From contig CM062820.1 in assembly GCA_031772625.1 (NCBI GenBank), forward strand, positions 1,076,633,369-1,076,697,368: 64,000 nt of DNA. Reading direction: 5' to 3'. Positions 63,059-64,000 of this stretch are shown piece by piece. The translations under genes and the position numbers were made by a program. The notes below the pieces were generated by a model, which saw only the letters and a list, made by a program, of their open reading frames with translations, was not told the origin of the DNA and did no database searches. The DNA is from Pinus tabuliformis. Lineage: Eukaryota; Streptophyta; Pinopsida; Pinales; Pinaceae. Every line of letters begins with the position of its first letter. Positions within the stretch are counted from its first letter, which is position 1.

Positions 63059-64000
63059 ATGATTTTGTTGTCTTTCAACTATAGAGGGCTAGCCAACACT
63101 AGGAAAAAATTGGCTTTATAACATTTATTCAAAAATGTCAATTGTGATGTAATTATGATCTAAGAGACTCTTGGTCCTGGGGATTCGATGATAAAGGCTT
63201 TGAACTTTATGTTGTCTGGCTAGACCTTTGTGGCATTGAATGTAATTGGACGATCTAGGGGTTTTAGCTATGGGTCTTAGGGAAAATAGCTTAAAACTCT
63301 TGAACTCTTGGGGCTCTGAATTCATGTTAGGAGCAAAGCTTTTCTCTTCTGATCTCTATTCAAGCCTAACCCTAATCAACATTTACTGGCCTTGCCAGGA
63401 AATAATTCCCTTTTGGAACAATTTGTTTTCAAAATCTTTGATGAATTGCTCTAAGATTGTGATAGGAGGGGATCTTAATGTTTCTTTAGGTTTGTCAGAA
63501 TCTTGGGGGCCAATGGCTCAAGCAGATCCTTTGGCTGATTTATTCTTAAACAAGATTCATATTCATATATGTTGACTTGTTAAAAGAAAGCCTACGTGGA
63601 GAAATAGGAGGGTTGGAGAGGCTAGGGTTGAAAAACGCTTGGATTAGTTTTTGATAAAAGAAGATTTAGTTGCTCAAATACCTTTTTTTCGTCATTGGGT
63701 TGAATTTGGAGACGATTCAGACCATTTTCCAATTTTCTTGGAGTTAAAAGGGGCTAGTAGGAAGCCTGACACTCCATTTAAATTTAACTCTTCCTGGCTA
63801 AAATATCAGTCTTATAATAAGTTGGTTTGAGAGGTATGGAGACCTATGAATATATTCCAGGGTTTATCGCTTCCACAATCCTTTATGGAAAATCTTAAAA
63901 GATTGAAATAGTCAATGATTTCTTGGGCAAAGGAAAAATCATTAAGGGAGTAAGTGGTTTTAAAAGCCATTGAGATCAAATTGGATGCTTTAGAAAGCCT
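63059..64000 (+). pseudogene. LINE-F ORF2, endonuclease domain, broken
   Basis: ATG at 63059 begins the exonuclease-endonuclease-phosphatase-type domain of plant LINE ORF2 (start pattern LLSFNYRGLAN, then VIMI-stop-ETLGPGDS where the catalytic Glu region lies, GGDLN near 63466, DSDHFPIF near 63714-63737 with the catalytic Asp-His). Several TAG or TGA codons replace Gln or Trp. The longest open piece is 63246-63575. The RT would follow beyond the window. Confidence 0.85.

Larger units (their letters stand above)
57690..64000 (+). mobile_element. LINE-F, split by insert-G, continuing past the window
   Basis: ORF1 (DUF4283-type) begins at about 57706 and breaks off at 58336. Its zinc knuckle and C-terminal part resume at 62333, and ORF2 begins at about 63059. 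5' UTR sequence is hardly present, so it is probably 5'-truncated. RT and 3' end are outside the window. All frames have stops. Confidence 0.85.

Overview
The window is nuclear DNA of a seed plant with a repeat-rich genome. The evidence is plant-type Ty3/gypsy elements of the Tat/Ogre kind, Ty1/copia elements, a plant LINE with a DUF4283-type ORF1, SINE-like retroposons, and fragments of plant genes (DDB1, a CCCH/CwfJ protein, a SirB1-like protein). No intact host gene is visible and the species cannot be named from the sequence. Almost everything left of 43 kb is nested LTR retrotransposons. Right of that is AT-rich sequence with older, smaller insertions.

Layout. (1) 1-11547: retrotransposon RE-A, minus strand, with 1149-bp LTRs at 2908-4056 and 10399-11547. 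To the left of the 2908-4056 LTR, a second RE-A interior begins (1-2907) and shares that LTR, so this is a tandem LTR-interior-LTR-interior array. RE-A encodes only a zinc-knuckle/protease protein and no polymerase. Its LTRs differ at about three sites (counted by eye), so it is very young. (2) 11548-13938 and 41861 to about 43064: a decayed plus-strand Ty1/copia element (Copia-E), cut by RE-A on its left and split in the middle by RE-B. (3) 13939-41855: RE-B, minus strand, with 4.9-kb LTRs and a 5-bp target duplication AGTTG. Each LTR carries a sense-oriented ORF of about 512 codons. (4) 24009-35455: RE-C, minus strand, with 2.2-kb LTRs and target duplication CGTTG, inserted in the gag gene of RE-B. 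RE-B and RE-C share the order gag-protease-RNase H-RT-degenerate RNase H-integrase. (5) 43.2-48.3 kb: a SINE with target duplications, a 27-bp minisatellite, a SINE fragment and AT-rich DNA. (6) 48264-54174: RE-D, an old plus-strand LTR element with almost no coding capacity. (7) 54.3-56 kb: a tRNA-derived SINE and an unidentified A-tailed retroposon. (8) 57.7-64 kb: LINE-F, plus strand, split in its ORF1 zinc knuckle by a 4.0-kb insert (insert-G) that holds fragments of at least three host genes arranged like nested brackets.

Relative ages from LTR mismatch, by eye on short stretches: RE-D about 13%, RE-B and RE-C about 3%, RE-A about 0.3%. Nesting agrees: Copia-E came before RE-B, RE-B before RE-C, and RE-A entered Copia-E late. 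Many stop codons in the old elements replace CAG, CGA or TGG codons, as expected from deamination of methylated cytosine.

The most interesting items are the LTR-encoded ORF of RE-B, the nested gene-fragment cassette in LINE-F, the gag-protease-only RE-A in tandem with a primer site almost identical to that of RE-B, and the RNase H placed upstream of RT in RE-B and RE-C with an in-frame amber codon at the same residue in both.
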